Shown here in pieces: positions 16,116 to 24,594 of a stretch of 64,000 nt of DNA (its first letter is position 1; each line of letters begins with the position of its first letter). The stretch comes from Deltaproteobacteria bacterium (lineage in GTDB: Bacteria > Myxococcota_A > Polyangia > Polyangiales > Ga0077539). The stretch spans positions 1 to 64,000 of the forward strand of contig JACRDB010000095.1 in NCBI GenBank assembly GCA_016218725.1. Reading direction: 5' to 3'. A model generated the notes under the pieces. It had not been told where the DNA came from. It was given only the letters and a program-made list of their open reading frames with translations, and made no database searches. A program made the translations under genes and the position numbers.

Positions 16116-16270
16116 GTCGCTCTCACAGGTGTCCGCACGCTACGGCACCCGACGCCCCGCTGTCACCGTTCCTCTACGGCGTCCCCCCGGACGGCACGTT
16201 CGCCCCGGGCTGCGGCAGGTACACCATCTCCCGAGAGCCATGTGCGACAATGTAGGCGTACAGGTTCCCG
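16116..16270. repeat. Right 155-bp direct repeat of the island
   Basis: Partner of 9768-9923. It includes the intact last 31 codons and stop of the DsbA-like gene (16174-16270, minus strand), the 35-bp spacer, and an orphan copy of the first eight codons of the outer-membrane barrel gene (16116-16138). Homology stops sharply at both ends, at the same bases as in the left copy. Confidence 0.9.
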
Positions 16271-18288
16271 CGGTTGACGTTGGGGTGCGTACGGAGGAGC
16301 TCCCGGGCGCTGTCTCGCACCTCATCGATCAGCCGCACGAAGTCCTCGACGGGCTGGGCGCCGACGAAGCGCCGACCATTGATGAAGAAATGCGGTGTGC
16401 TGCTGGCCTCGATGAGGGCGCCGGCGGCGTGCTCGGCGTCGAGGACGCCCCCGTGGCGGTGGCTGTCCAGGGCGGCGCGGAAGCGCGGGAGGTTGAGCCC
16501 CTGGGCGCGGGCCAGGCGCTCCAGGTGCGGGCGGGTGAGGGCGTCGGTCTCGTTCTGACCGCTGAAGAGGGCGTCGTGGTAGCGCCAGAAGCCGGCGTTG
16601 CCGCGCTGGGCGTAGGCCTCGCGGGCGGCCTCGGCGGCCAGGCGCGAGCGGTCGTGGAAGGGCAGGGGCTCGTTCCGAAAGGCGATGCGCAGGTCATTGC
16701 CGTAGCGCGCCCGGAGGTCCCGGAGCGTGGCCTGGACCCGGCCGCAGAAGGGGCACTGGAAATCCCCGTAGATCACCATGGTGACCAGCGCCGTCGCGGG
16801 TCCCTGCACCGGGGCGTTGTCAATGGGCACGGCGTACACCGCCGTGGGGTCCTCCTGCGGCGCGGGGGGCGCCGGCGGCGGCGTGGGCACGTTGTTGTTG
16901 GGGTCCGGCGCCGCCACGGGGTCGGCCACCATCCGGGCGTAGACCTCCTGCCGGGGGTCGATGGACCGCGCCCGCTCCAGCACCGGGTCCACCAACGCCT
17001 GGAAGGTCTCCAGCGGCACCGCCCCGACGAGGTTCGTCCCGTTGATGAAGAAGTTCGGCACCCCCTCGGCGCCGAGGCGCTCCGCCAGGCGCTGGTCCCG
17101 CTCGATCTCCTCGCGGTGCGTGTGGTTGTCCAGGGCCGCCCGGAAGCGCTCCAGGTCCAGGTCCGTCTGCTCGGCGTAGCGCTCCAGGTCCTCGCGCTGG
17201 AGCGCGTCGGTGTTGTCAAAGAGGGCGTCGTGGTAGAGCCAGAAGCCCTCGTTGCCGCGCTGGGCGTAGGCCTCCAGGGCCGCCTCGGCGGCGAGCTGGG
17301 CCTCCCCGTGGAACGGCAGCGGGTTGTTCTTCCACACGATGCGCACGTCCTCGCCGTACTGGGCGCGCAGCTCCGTGAGGGTGTCCTCCACGCGGCTGCA
17401 GAACGGGCACTGGAAGTCCCCGAACTGCACCACGGTCACCAGCGCGTCCGGGCACCCCAGGGAGGGCGACCCGCTCACCGGGATCCGATCGGCGTCCAGG
17501 TTCTCCTCCGCGGGGGCGTCCTGGCTCCCGTCGCCCGCGCGCCGGCAGCCGAAGCCCGCGGTGCGCACCACCGGCGGCCCCGGGAGGCGCACCGGGGCCT
17601 CGGTCATCAGGGCGTACACCTGCTCCCGGTTGGCGATCGCCCGGGCGTGGGCCTGCACCCGATCGAGCACGTCTCGCAGCCGCGCGTAGGTGGTGAGCCC
17701 CGGCACCTGGGTGCCGTTCACGAACAAATCCGGGGCCTCCCGGGCGCCCACGGAGCGGGCGAGCTCCTGGTCCGCGCGCACCACCGGGAGGTGCGTATGC
17801 TCCGCCAGGGCCACGCGGAAGCGCTGCACGTCGAGCCCGGCGCGGCGCGCGTAGTCCTCCAGGTCCGCGGGGCGCAGGGGGTGCTCCCAGGCCGCGTCCA
17901 GGAGCAGGTCGTGGAAGGCCCAGAAGCCCGCGTTGCCGCCCTGGACAAAGGCCTCCTGGGCGGCCTCGGCCACCACCAGGGACTCCGGACGGCCCCCGGG
18001 GTTGTGGCGCCACACCACCCGGAGGTCTTCACCGTACTGAAGCCGAGCCCGGGTGAGGGCCACCTCGGCCCTCGCGCAGCGAGGGTTGTCCAGGGCCCCG
18101 AACTCCACGATGGTCAGGAGCGCGTCGGCGCGGCCCAGGGTCGGCGAGCGCCCCACCGGGAGCCGGGTGGAGTCCGCCAGGGGCGCCCCCGTGGGGGTCC
18201 GCGCCGGGCAGCGCCCGGAGGCGCCCTGGGAGGCGCAGGCCAACAGGGTTGCCAGCACCAGGAGCAAGGACCTGTGCAGTCGCTTCAT
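16174..18288 (-). CDS. Three-domain DsbA-like thioredoxin lipoprotein
   Basis: 704 residues with a lipobox (LLAC, Cys18) and three consecutive DsbA/thioredoxin_4 domains starting near residues 52, 278 and 495. Domains two and three have a complete active site, QCPFC, with cysteines at 294/297 and 512/515. In domain one the same place reads NPRC (Cys71), so its redox pair is lost. Each domain carries the helical insertion typical of DsbA-type disulphide oxidoreductases and a NGT- or NGR-containing cis-Pro region. Expected role: disulphide formation or isomerisation in the periplasm, fitting the many Cys-rich exported proteins in this window. Its 3' end is duplicated by the island. Confidence 0.87.
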   Translation of the reverse strand: MKRLHRSLLLVLATLLACASQGASGRCPARTPTGAPLADSTRLPVGRSPTLGRADALLTIVEFGALDNPRCARAEVALTRARLQYGEDLRVVWRHNPGGRPESLVVAEAAQEAFVQGGNAGFWAFHDLLLDAAWEHPLRPADLEDYARRAGLDVQRFRVALAEHTHLPVVRADQELARSVGAREAPDLFVNGTQVPGLTTYARLRDVLDRVQAHARAIANREQVYALMTEAPVRLPGPPVVRTAGFGCRRAGDGSQDAPAEENLDADRIPVSGSPSLGCPDALVTVVQFGDFQCPFCSRVEDTLTELRAQYGEDVRIVWKNNPLPFHGEAQLAAEAALEAYAQRGNEGFWLYHDALFDNTDALQREDLERYAEQTDLDLERFRAALDNHTHREEIERDQRLAERLGAEGVPNFFINGTNLVGAVPLETFQALVDPVLERARSIDPRQEVYARMVADPVAAPDPNNNVPTPPPAPPAPQEDPTAVYAVPIDNAPVQGPATALVTMVIYGDFQCPFCGRVQATLRDLRARYGNDLRIAFRNEPLPFHDRSRLAAEAAREAYAQRGNAGFWRYHDALFSGQNETDALTRPHLERLARAQGLNLPRFRAALDSHRHGGVLDAEHAAGALIEASSTPHFFINGRRFVGAQPVEDFVRLIDEVRDSARELLRTHPNVNRGNLYAYIVAHGSREMVYLPQPGANVPSGGTP

Positions 18289-18343
18289 GGCCCCGGAACC
18301 ATAGCACCGGTGTTGCGCCTCGGGTGCGATGGGGGTACGACGG

Positions 18344-18388
18344 CGCTCCCAGGAAGGGGGGCCCCGAGGGGCCCCTCCGCCGGGAGCG
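18344..18388. promoter_or_regulatory. GC-rich hairpin in the dsbA-like/sod divergent region
   Basis: CGCTCCC (18344-18350) pairs with GGGAGCG (18382-18388). Between them GGGGCCCC appears twice in inverted fashion, giving a long, very stable stem. It ends about 36 bases before the sod start, so it would lie in the sod leader if transcription starts upstream of it. It might be a leader structure or a terminator of upstream read-through. Confidence 0.45.
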
Positions 18389-18424
18389 ATCCTCCACCCT
18401 CACCCTTCACAGGGAGCCATGCCA

Positions 18425-19030
18425 ATGCCTCGCGAGCCGAAGAACTACGACCACCTCCTGGGAGGCCGGGCCAAGGGCCTGAGCGACGCGCAGCTCAGCG
18501 CGCACTTCACGCTCTACAAGGGCTACGTGAACAAGCTCAACGAGCTCACCACGAAGCTCGAGGGCGCCGACCGCGGCGCGCCCAACTACTCCTTCAACGA
18601 GTACTCGGAGCTGCGCCGCCGGGAGCCCGTGGCCTTCAACGGCACGGTGCTCCACGAGCTGTACTTCGAGAACCTGGGCGACGGGTCCACGCAGGCCTCG
18701 GACGCCGTCAAGGCCCTCCTGGCCAAGTCCTTCGGGAGCTACGACGCGTGGGTCACGGACGCCCGCGCCTGCCTCCTGAGCGCCCACGGCTGGACGCTGC
18801 TGGTGTACGACTACGCCACCGGGAGGCTCTACAACAACCTGGTCCACAGCGAGCACCACGCGGGCCTCTTCGCCAACACGCACATCATGGCGGCCTTCGA
18901 CGCGTGGGAGCACGCGTACTTCTTCGACTACCAGACCGCCAAGGCGAAGTACGTGGACGCGGTGCTCTCGGGCGCCAACTGGGACGCCATCACCGGCCGG
19001 CTCCAGACCGCCAACCTCCTGCCCCGCTAG
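18425..19030 (+). CDS. Fe/Mn superoxide dismutase
   Basis: 201 residues; dismutates superoxide to peroxide and oxygen. The C-terminal metal-site motif is DAWEHAYFFDY (Asp and His ligands), an upstream ligand is the His in VLHELYFENL, and HFTLYKGYVNKLN matches the N-terminal helical hairpin. No signal peptide, so cytoplasmic. Two in-frame ATGs exist (18419 and 18425). GGGAG lies 8 bases before the second and only 2 before the first, so 18425 is preferred. The stop codon overlaps the convergent menA stop codon in a shared CTAG. Confidence 0.88.
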   Translation: MPREPKNYDHLLGGRAKGLSDAQLSAHFTLYKGYVNKLNELTTKLEGADRGAPNYSFNEYSELRRREPVAFNGTVLHELYFENLGDGSTQASDAVKALLAKSFGSYDAWVTDARACLLSAHGWTLLVYDYATGRLYNNLVHSEHHAGLFANTHIMAAFDAWEHAYFFDYQTAKAKYVDAVLSGANWDAITGRLQTANLLPR

Positions 19031-19929
19031 CGCGCCGCCAGCCCCGCCGCGAAGAGCGCCCCGAACACCAGGAGCAGCCGCGCCGTGGCCCCGAGGAGCG
19101 GGTTGAGCGCCCTCCCCTCGGCCCGCGCCACCCCGCGCGCGAGGGCCAGGGCCCAGGGCGCCGTGAGCCACGGGAGCAGCACCCAGAAGCCCCTCCCCCA
19201 CGCCAGGAAGAGCCCCGGCACCAGGAACGCCACCGCCAGGAGGGCCGCGTACTCGCCCACCCCGAAGCTGCGCCCCAGGCGCACCACCAGCGTGCGCTTG
19301 CCGGCCTTGACGTCCGTCTCGTGGTCCCGGGTGTTGTTCACCACCAGCACCGCCGAGGCCAGGGCCCCCACCGGGACCGACGCCACCAGCGCCTCCCACG
19401 GCACCGCCCCGTGGGCCACCCACAGGGTCCCGCACACCGCCACCGGACCAAAGAACACGAACACGAAGAGGTCCCCGAGGCCGTGGTACCCCAACGGATA
19501 GGGCCCCCCCGTGTACGCCACCCCCGACGCGATGGACGCCACGCCAATGCACACCACCACCCAGCCCCCTACCCACACAAGGTACACCCCCAGGGCCGTC
19601 GCCAGACCAAAGGCCAGGGCCATCCCCCGGAGGACCTCCCGAGGGCTCAGGAGCCCCGCCTGGGTCACCCTCAAAGGGCCCAGGCGCTCCGCGGTGTCCG
19701 CGCCCTTCAGGTGATCAAAAACGTCGTTTGCCAGGTTGGTCCCCACCTGGATCAGCACCGCCCCCAAAAGCGCCGCCAGCGCCGACCAGGGCCTCACCAG
19801 GCCCCTCGCATGCGCCAGCGCGACGCCCACCAGCACCGGCACCAGCGCCACCGTCAGCGTCGCCGGCCGACACGCCAGGAGCCACACCCGCAGCCGCGAG
19901 GGCCGCGCCTCCAGCACCTCCGCGGTCAT
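19027..19929 (-). CDS. menA: 1,4-dihydroxy-2-naphthoate polyprenyltransferase
   Basis: 300 residues, UbiA-superfamily integral membrane prenyltransferase with about eight to nine hydrophobic helices. The two Asp-rich Mg-diphosphate motifs are present: NDVFDHLKG in the N-terminal half and NTRDHETDVKAGKRTL after the middle. It attaches the polyprenyl chain to DHNA, giving demethylmenaquinone. ATG at 19929 overlaps the menH stop as ATGA and is preferred over a GTG two codons upstream. Last gene of the seven-gene quinone operon. Confidence 0.9.
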   Translation of the reverse strand: MTAEVLEARPSRLRVWLLACRPATLTVALVPVLVGVALAHARGLVRPWSALAALLGAVLIQVGTNLANDVFDHLKGADTAERLGPLRVTQAGLLSPREVLRGMALAFGLATALGVYLVWVGGWVVVCIGVASIASGVAYTGGPYPLGYHGLGDLFVFVFFGPVAVCGTLWVAHGAVPWEALVASVPVGALASAVLVVNNTRDHETDVKAGKRTLVVRLGRSFGVGEYAALLAVAFLVPGLFLAWGRGFWVLLPWLTAPWALALARGVARAEGRALNPLLGATARLLLVFGALFAAGLAAR

Positions 19930-20651
19930 CGCCACCCGAGCTCCTTCAACACCGACGCGAGCGCCCCCGGGGCCTCCAGGCCCACGTCATGACCCGCGCC
20001 ATGCACGGTGGTATGTCTCACGGCGGGAGATGCATACTCCTTCGCCAGCGCGGTGAATTTCTCGTCCAGGGCGCCGGTCACCAGGGTCACGGGCACCCCT
20101 GGGGCTCGGAGCGCCCCCCGCAGGTTCGGCATCACTCCCAGGCCCAACGCCCTCAGGCTCCACGCGAGCCCCTCCGCGGTGTGCCCGAGTCTCTCGGCCC
20201 GGCGCCGGGACCTCGCCGCCTCCGGCAGCGCCCGCTGCGAGGTCCACAGCGGCAGCGCCTCCCACGCGCGCACAAAAGCCTCGACCCCGCCTGCCTCCAG
20301 GGCCCTCGCGCGGTCCTCGTCCAGGGCCCTCCTCGCCGCCTTCTGCGGCCCCTCGGGCATGCCAGGGTCCACCCCCACCAGCGCCGCCCCCTCGACGCGC
20401 GAGGGGTGCCTCGCCAGGAGCCCCAGCGCCAGCCTCGCCCCCAGCGAGTACCCGACCAGCCTCACCCGCCCCGGAGGCAGAGCCTCCACCAGCGCGTCCA
20501 CCGCCGCGTCGAAGCCCCCGGCCTCCGGGAACCACGGGCGGGGCCCATGGCCAGGGAGGTACGGAATATGCATAGTTGCATTCATCATCGTTGCCAGCGG
20601 GGCCCAGGCTTCGGGGGACCCGAGGAAGCCATGGAGGGCGACCAGGGTCAT
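19926..20651 (-). CDS. menH: MenH-like alpha/beta hydrolase (SHCHC synthase)
   Basis: 241 residues. The alpha/beta-hydrolase fold shows the oxyanion motif HGFLGSPEAW, nucleophile Ser69 in GYSLGAR, Asp196 in GALDEKF and His221 in GAGHDVG, all in MenH-like contexts. MenH eliminates pyruvate from SEPHCHC to form SHCHC in classical menaquinone synthesis. The start ATG overlaps the menG stop (ATGA) and its end overlaps menA. A generic esterase is the alternative, but the operon context strongly favours MenH. Confidence 0.85.
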   Translation of the reverse strand: MTLVALHGFLGSPEAWAPLATMMNATMHIPYLPGHGPRPWFPEAGGFDAAVDALVEALPPGRVRLVGYSLGARLALGLLARHPSRVEGAALVGVDPGMPEGPQKAARRALDEDRARALEAGGVEAFVRAWEALPLWTSQRALPEAARSRRRAERLGHTAEGLAWSLRALGLGVMPNLRGALRAPGVPVTLVTGALDEKFTALAKEYASPAVRHTTVHGAGHDVGLEAPGALASVLKELGWR

Positions 20652-21358
20652 GCCTTTGTCCCGACGTAGAGGCAGCAGACGCCGAAGGTGAGGGGCGTTG
20701 CGGCGGCGTCCTGGAAGCCGGCCTCGCGCAGGAGGGCGGTGAAGGCGTCGGGCGGGGGGAAGGCGGCGATGGACTCCTGGAGGTAGCGGTAGGCCCGGGC
20801 GCCGGACAGGAGGCTCCCGACCCAGGGCACCACGGTGTGGATATGAAAGCGGGCGAGGCTGGCGAGGAGGCCCGTGCGGGGCTCGGACAGCTCCAGGATG
20901 GCGACGCGGGCGCCGGGGCGCAGCACCCGGTGGAGCTCCCTCAGGGCCTTCGGGCGGTCGGGGACGTTACGGATGCCGAAGGCCATGGTGGCGCCGTCGA
21001 AGGTCCCGGGCTCATAGGGCAGGGCCTGGGCGTCGCCTTCGGTGAGGGTGACGCGCGCCTCCAGGCCGCGGGCGGCGACCTTGCGGGCGCCCACGGCGAG
21101 CATGCCGGAGGAGGGATCCAGGCCCGTGACGCGCGCCCCGGGGCACCGCAGGGCCGTGAGGATCGCCAGGTCCGCGGTGCCCGTGGCGACGTCCAGGGCG
21201 TGGGCCCCTGGCGCGAGGCCCAGCGAGTCCACGGTGCGGCGCCGCCAGCGCTGGTCGATGCCCAGGGAGATCAAGCGGTTCAAGAGGTCGGAGCGCGGGG
21301 CGATGGCGTCGAACATGGCCCCGGAGCCTCCGCGGGGCGCGAGGGCGTCGGCGCTCAC
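20648..21358 (-). CDS. menG: Demethylmenaquinone methyltransferase (UbiE/MenG)
   Basis: 236 residues, class I SAM methyltransferase that finishes menaquinone by C-methylation. Motif I is DVATGTADLAI; UbiE-family marks are DPSSGML, FDGATMAFGIRNVPD, RVLRPGA and the C-terminal YRYLQESI. Frame is open far upstream. I chose GTG at 21358 because it overlaps the HMG-CoA reductase stop as GTGA, like every other junction in this operon; a later ATG at 21316 is possible. Confidence 0.9.
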   Translation of the reverse strand: MSADALAPRGGSGAMFDAIAPRSDLLNRLISLGIDQRWRRRTVDSLGLAPGAHALDVATGTADLAILTALRCPGARVTGLDPSSGMLAVGARKVAARGLEARVTLTEGDAQALPYEPGTFDGATMAFGIRNVPDRPKALRELHRVLRPGARVAILELSEPRTGLLASLARFHIHTVVPWVGSLLSGARAYRYLQESIAAFPPPDAFTALLREAGFQDAAATPLTFGVCCLYVGTKA

Positions 21359-22545
21359 GGAGCGCTCCCCTTTGGGGGTGGGGGCACGGACTGGTAGAGC
21401 TTCCTCGCGTGGAGGCGCATATGGCCCTCTTGGATGCCCTCGCAGGCCAGGGCCCTCAGCGCGGCGAGGTTGGACGCGAGGCCCACGCTCGCCAGGATCA
21501 CCGCGAGCTCCCGGGCCTCCACCACGCCGAGGAGCTCGAAGGCCCGGCGCACACCCTCGTGGGCGCGGGTGGAGCCCCCGACGGTGCCCACGGCCAGGGG
21601 GAGCTCCGCGCTCCCCTCCAGGCCGTCCGCGGTGCGGCGCCAGACCGACAGCGGGCGGTAGCGCCCGGAGAGGGAGGCCCAGGCGTGGGCCCCGGCCTCC
21701 AGGCCGCGCCAGTCCTGCCCGAGGGCCACGGCGGCGGCGTCGAGGCCGTTCATGAAGCCCTTGTTGTGCGTGACGGCGCGGTACACATCCAGCTCGGCGA
21801 AGCGGCTGGCGCGGGCGATCCCGTCGGCCACGGCGCTGCCTCCGAGGCTCTCCTGGTCCACCAAGCAGCGCACCCTCACCATGCGACGCACCGACAGGTT
21901 GGTGAGAATGCGCAGCCCCAGGGTGCCCCCGAGGAGCTCCTGGAGCGCAGGCGCCAGCGCCTCGGCCACGGTGTCCACGGTGTTGGCCCCCATGGCGTCC
22001 CCGACGTCCACATGGACATGGACGGTCACCACCCCGAGGGCCTCGTCCAGGACGCGCACCTCCAGGTCCCGGCACCCGAAGCCCCGCTCGGTCATCCTCG
22101 GGATGGCCCCGTCGCCCCGGGCCAGGAGCCGCTCCCGGTGCGGCAGCACCCTCGCGGGTGCGCCCGCCGCGTCGGGGACGTCGTCGAACTGCACCTGGGC
22201 GGTCATCACGTTGGCCGTGGCCTCGCCGTGGAAGCCCCCGGAGGCGCGCACCATCCTCGCGGCGTTGGAGGCCGCGGCCACCACCGAGGGCTCCTCCACG
22301 GCCATGGGCACCACCCGGTCCCGGCCGTTGATGCAGAAGTTCAGCGCCACCCCCAGCGGCAGCCCGTGGATGGCGATGACGTTCTCCACGAGCATGTCCG
22401 CCACCTCCAGGGACAGGCCCCCGCCGGCCTCCAGCCAGGCGCGGGCCTCGGCGGTGAGCACCCCGTTGGCCTCCAGGGCGTCCAGCCGCTCGGTGATCGT
22501 GCGGTCATAGAAGCCCGAGATCCGGCTCGAATATGCATCACTCAT
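21355..22545 (-). CDS. mvaA: Class II hydroxymethylglutaryl-CoA reductase
   Basis: 396 residues, the length of bacterial class II enzymes. Catalytic signatures: EEPSVVAAASN (Glu84/85), DAMGANTVDT, THNKGFMNG (Lys262), GQDWR (Asp278) and a C-terminal HMRLH. It makes or uses mevalonate; together with polyprenyl synthase and menaquinone genes the biosynthetic direction is more likely. Start ATG overlaps the DAHP synthase stop (ATGA) and its stop overlaps menG (GTGA). Myxobacteria are known to use the mevalonate pathway. Confidence 0.9.
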   Translation of the reverse strand: MSDAYSSRISGFYDRTITERLDALEANGVLTAEARAWLEAGGGLSLEVADMLVENVIAIHGLPLGVALNFCINGRDRVVPMAVEEPSVVAAASNAARMVRASGGFHGEATANVMTAQVQFDDVPDAAGAPARVLPHRERLLARGDGAIPRMTERGFGCRDLEVRVLDEALGVVTVHVHVDVGDAMGANTVDTVAEALAPALQELLGGTLGLRILTNLSVRRMVRVRCLVDQESLGGSAVADGIARASRFAELDVYRAVTHNKGFMNGLDAAAVALGQDWRGLEAGAHAWASLSGRYRPLSVWRRTADGLEGSAELPLAVGTVGGSTRAHEGVRRAFELLGVVEARELAVILASVGLASNLAALRALACEGIQEGHMRLHARKLYQSVPPPPKGSAP

Positions 22546-23519
22546 ACGGTACCCCCGAGGGACGCCAGGACGTCGCGGAGTTGTTGCGGCAGGAGCGCCT
22601 GGGGGCCATCGGACAGGGCGCCCCCAGGGTCATCATGACACTCGATCATCACCCCGGCGGCGCCCGCCGCAAGGGCCGCCTTCGAGAGGGGCCCCACCAG
22701 CTCCCGGCGCCCGGTGGCGTGGGACGGGTCCACCACCACCGGCACCCGGTGGACCTGCGAGAGCAGCGCCACGGCCCCCAGGTCCAGGAGGTTCCGGGTG
22801 GACGGGTCAAAGCTCCGGATGCCCCGCTCGCAGAACACCACCCCCGGCGCCCCGTGCACCAGGAGGTACTCCCCGGCCAGGAGCCACTCGGCCACCGTGG
22901 CGCTCATGGCCCGCTTGAGGAGCACGGGCCTGCCCGCGCGCCCCACGGCCTTCAGGAGCGCGAAGTTCTGCATATTCCGGGACCCTACCTGCATCAGGTC
23001 CGCATGCTCGGCCACCAGGGGCACGTCCCCCTCGGCGAGCACCTCGGTGACCACCCTCAGCCCGTGGCGGTCCGCGGTCCGGCGGAGCCACCGCAGGGCC
23101 TCGCTCCCGTGGCCCTGGAACGCATACGGCGAGGTCCGGGGCTTGAACGCCCCACCCCGGAGGAAGTGCGCCCCCGCCGAGGCCACCACCGCCGCGATGC
23201 GCTGGAGCTGGTCCTCGGACTCCACCCCGCAGGGGCCACACAGGAACACCGGCCTCGCCCCCCCTACGGCGAGCCCCCGGACGTCCACCACGGGCCCCTG
23301 GGCGTCCACCCGGGGGTGCGGACTCGGCGCAGCACCCACCGAGGCCACGCCTTCGATGCGCGCGAGCTCTGACGGCTCCGCGGGGCTGCTGCCCGGGTCC
23401 ACGACGAAGTGCGAGGGCGCCCCTTGCGCGGAGCGCACGAGGGAGACCCAGAGGCCACGGGCCACCAGGGCGCGGCGGACCGCGTCGATGTCGGCGAAGG
23501 GCTGGAGGGTGATCACCAT
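22542..23519 (-). CDS. 3-deoxy-7-phosphoheptulonate (DAHP) synthase, type I-beta
   Basis: 325 residues: an N-terminal regulatory-type ferredoxin-like domain (about 1-85) and the barrel. Barrel motifs: GPCGVES, RGGAFKPRTSPYAFQG, QVGSRNMQNFALLKAVG, LLKRAM, CERGIRSFD and DPSHATGRR. It condenses PEP and erythrose-4-phosphate, the first shikimate step toward chorismate, the precursor of menaquinone. Four bases separate it from the polyprenyl synthase gene upstream; its stop overlaps the HMG-CoA reductase start. Placement of this entry enzyme in a quinone operon is unusual and suggests pathway-dedicated supply. Confidence 0.9.
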   Translation of the reverse strand: MVITLQPFADIDAVRRALVARGLWVSLVRSAQGAPSHFVVDPGSSPAEPSELARIEGVASVGAAPSPHPRVDAQGPVVDVRGLAVGGARPVFLCGPCGVESEDQLQRIAAVVASAGAHFLRGGAFKPRTSPYAFQGHGSEALRWLRRTADRHGLRVVTEVLAEGDVPLVAEHADLMQVGSRNMQNFALLKAVGRAGRPVLLKRAMSATVAEWLLAGEYLLVHGAPGVVFCERGIRSFDPSTRNLLDLGAVALLSQVHRVPVVVDPSHATGRRELVGPLSKAALAAGAAGVMIECHDDPGGALSDGPQALLPQQLRDVLASLGGTV

Positions 23520-23523
23520 GGGG

Positions 23524-24594
23524 TCATTTCCTCCGGTGGAGCATGGCCAGGGCCACGCCCTCCAGGGTGCTGCGGGCCTGTCCCTCGGGGAGCGCGCCGA
23601 GGCGCGAGACCCCGCGGAGGGTGAGCGCCTCGGCGCGAGCGTGGGCGTCTCTCAGGGCGCCGGTGTCTCGGAGGCTGCGGGTGACCCTCTGGGCCACCTG
23701 GGGGTCCACGGAGGGGCCCCGGGAGGCCTCCAGACACAAGGGTCCGAGGTGGGGGTCGCGCTCCAGGGCCAGGAGCAGGGGGAAGGTGAGCTTGCCCTCG
23801 CGCAGGTCCGTGAAGAGGCTCTTGCCCACGGCGCCGGGGTCTCCGGCGAGGTCCAGCACGTCGTCCAGGAGCTGGAAGGCCACGCCCAGGTCATGGCCAA
23901 AGGCCTCCAGGGCGTCGCAGCGCGCGGGGGACAGGCCCCCGGCGCGGCCCCCGGCGTAGAGGGCCCAGCGGAAGAGCGAGGCGGTCTTGCCCTCGACCAC
24001 CTGGAAGTAGCCCTCGACCCCGCGGCCCAGGGTGCCCCTCCAGGCGAGCTGGAGCCCCTCGGCCACGAGCATCGCGTCCAGGACGTCCAGGGCGCGCCCG
24101 AGGAGGTCCTCGAAGCCCGCCCGGCGGATCCGCCGCAGGGCGTGGACCAGGAGCCAGTCCCCCGCGTACACCGACGCGGCGTTGCCGTAGAGCACGCGGG
24201 CGGTGGGGGCCCCGCGGCGCCGGTCGCCCACGTCCACCACGTCGTCGTGCAGGAGCGTGGCGCTGTGGACCAGCTCCGCGGCCACGGCCAGGTCCCGGGC
24301 CTCGCGGGAGAAGCCCGCCCCGCAGCGCGAGGCCAGCGCCACACAGAGCGGCCGCAGGCGCTTGCCCCCGAGGGCCACGAGGTGCCGGGCGCTCTCTTCC
24401 ATGGGAGAAGCCCCCTCGGCCAGGGCGTCCCGGAGGGCCTTATCGATGTCCGCGAGGTCGTCCTCGACCCAGCCCCGGAGGGCGTCGATCTTCTCCGCGA
24501 GGGGATCGATCCCCTGGGCCTGGCAGGTGTCCACCAGGGTGGGGAGCACGGCCTCGTCCCCGGTCCCTGGGGGGTCCTTGGGGAGGAGCATCAC
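23524..24594 (-). CDS. Polyprenyl diphosphate synthase
   Basis: 356 residues, trans-isoprenyl diphosphate synthase. First Asp-rich motif LLHDDVVDVGDRRRG (DDVVD 117-121), second QLLDDVLDLAGD (DDVLD 244-248), plus GGKRLRP and the GKTASLF segment. Residues 1-60 are an acidic extension not needed for the fold. Product length cannot be read with confidence, but menaquinone side-chain synthesis is expected from the neighbours. Starts at GTG 24594 or ATG 24591, both overlapping the regulator stop (GTGATG). Confidence 0.88.
   Translation of the reverse strand: MMLLPKDPPGTGDEAVLPTLVDTCQAQGIDPLAEKIDALRGWVEDDLADIDKALRDALAEGASPMEESARHLVALGGKRLRPLCVALASRCGAGFSREARDLAVAAELVHSATLLHDDVVDVGDRRRGAPTARVLYGNAASVYAGDWLLVHALRRIRRAGFEDLLGRALDVLDAMLVAEGLQLAWRGTLGRGVEGYFQVVEGKTASLFRWALYAGGRAGGLSPARCDALEAFGHDLGVAFQLLDDVLDLAGDPGAVGKSLFTDLREGKLTFPLLLALERDPHLGPLCLEASRGPSVDPQVAQRVTRSLRDTGALRDAHARAEALTLRGVSRLGALPEGQARSTLEGVALAMLHRRK

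Larger units (their letters stand above)
9768..16270. mobile_element. Accessory island bounded by long direct repeats (xisHI, kinase-helicase, membrane sigma)
   Basis: The unit between the repeats has a period of 6,348 bp and carries five genes: xisH and xisI rightward, and sigma, kinase-helicase and a small unknown protein leftward. The repeats duplicate the dsbA/omp junction, so excision between them would restore a dsbA-omp pair 35 bp apart. No integrase, transposase or resolvase is encoded inside. XisH and XisI are named for control of fdxN-element excision in Anabaena, where the recombinase is a separate gene. Integration by a trans-acting recombinase, recombination-mediated duplication, or a defence-type insertion are all possible. 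Confidence 0.75.

Noticed and set aside
16129..19992. Open frame of over 1,200 codons on the plus strand across dsbA, sod and menA
   Set aside because: Antisense or out of frame to three well-supported genes, and its translation has no recognisable motif.
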